From Candidatus Berkelbacteria bacterium CG10_big_fil_rev_8_21_14_0_10_43_13 (lineage in GTDB: Bacteria; Patescibacteriota; UBA1384; XYA2-FULL-43-10; 1-14-0-10-43-13): a stretch of 41,436 nt of DNA. The stretch lies in contig PEZW01000018.1 of the NCBI GenBank assembly GCA_002773985.1, forward strand, positions 98,240 through 139,675, given 5' to 3'. Below the pieces are notes generated by a model, which was given only the letters and a program-made list of their open reading frames with translations, was not told where the DNA came from and did no database searches. Shown here piece after piece: positions 41,368 through 41,436 of this stretch; within the stretch, counting starts at the first letter, position 1, and each line of letters starts with the position of its first letter. Position numbers and translations under genes: made by a program.

Positions 41368-41436
41368 TCATCCCTGCCTGAGGCTGGAGAGCTCATTCGA
41401 GTCTGAGCGACGAGGTCGCTAGACCTCAGAGTCGAA
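41368..41436. repeat. REP-like repeat with nested family-2 palindrome (cut by window edge)
   Basis: GTCATCCCTGCCTGAGGCTGGAGAG is followed by the family-2 palindrome in inverse orientation (CTCATTCGAGTCTGAGCGACGAGG...). It closely mirrors the copy at 25260-25343. Confidence 0.7.

Noticed and set aside
1333-41436. CRISPR array
   Set aside because: The repeats are dispersed, palindromic and not regularly spaced, and no cas genes are present. The Cas4-like domain at 10081 is part of a helicase fusion.

Overview
The window looks like a piece of a small-genome bacterium of the Candidate Phyla Radiation (Patescibacteria). This is an inference from gene content and style: a compact ftsA-ftsZ cluster, RmuC, SecD/SecF, a PIF1-type helicase with a C-terminal HTH, a UvrD-type helicase fused to a Cas4/AddB-like nuclease, a sigma-region-4/HARE-HTH protein, and two paralogous membrane-anchored TraG/HerA-like ATPases among long unrecognised proteins. 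The standard genetic code fits almost everywhere. The class within the CPR cannot be decided from this window. The backbone is moderately AT-rich, with clear sigma70-type promoters (TTGACA-17/18-TATAAT), several extended -10 boxes (TGnTATAAT) and some apparently leaderless mRNAs.

Layout. 1-462 (-): start of a lytic transglycosylase gene with a long leader. 824-3229 (+): SprT-like metalloprotease, rpsU, yqeY, ybeY, dgkA. 3385-7197 (+): ftsA, ftsZ, nrdR, trxA. 7180-8254 (+): a GC-rich island joined to the 3' end of trxA, made of two tandem cassettes with micro membrane-protein ORFs, followed by a probable small RNA. 8352-15251 (+): PIF1-like helicase, UvrD-nuclease, rmuC, rluD. 15344-18234 (+): RHH-nucleotidyltransferase-like protein, secD, secF. 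18235-19565: a long non-coding, repeat-rich stretch. 19566-37914 (-): TraG-like ATPase 1, a small membrane protein, the sigma-region-4/HARE protein, a conserved-looking unknown, TraG-like ATPase 2 in an operon with three unknowns, two GC-rich signal-peptide/TM proteins each behind a very long structured leader, and two helical unknowns. 37997-41012 (-): tgt, rplL, rplJ with a probable L10 leader.

The most interesting part is 32.9-36.2 kb. Two GC-rich genes for exported, membrane-anchored proteins each have their own promoter, a 450-550 nt leader and a strong GC hairpin at the 3' end. Both leaders contain the same folded RNA: a long stem with G-U wobbles that only pair on the minus strand, a covarying arm capped by UUCG in one copy and GUAA in the other, an arm whose loop is CCCCCUCC, and a long downstream hairpin around GAGCAAGUAGC. 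I cannot match it to a known RNA class. These genes lie next to the TraG-like operon and may encode surface parts of the same apparatus (inference). The 7.2-8.1 kb island has a similar plan (structured leader, GC-rich membrane ORF, GC hairpin) and contains an in-frame TAG inside an otherwise continuous 139-codon frame.

The window is also full of dispersed palindromic repeats: REP-like ATTCCCGC...GCGGGAAT elements, a second palindrome (CGACTCTGAGG...CAGACTCGAATGA) found inside them, and two copies of a structured 110-130 bp element. One REP copy lies in frame inside tgt and is translated. No tRNA, rRNA, CRISPR array or transposase gene was seen.
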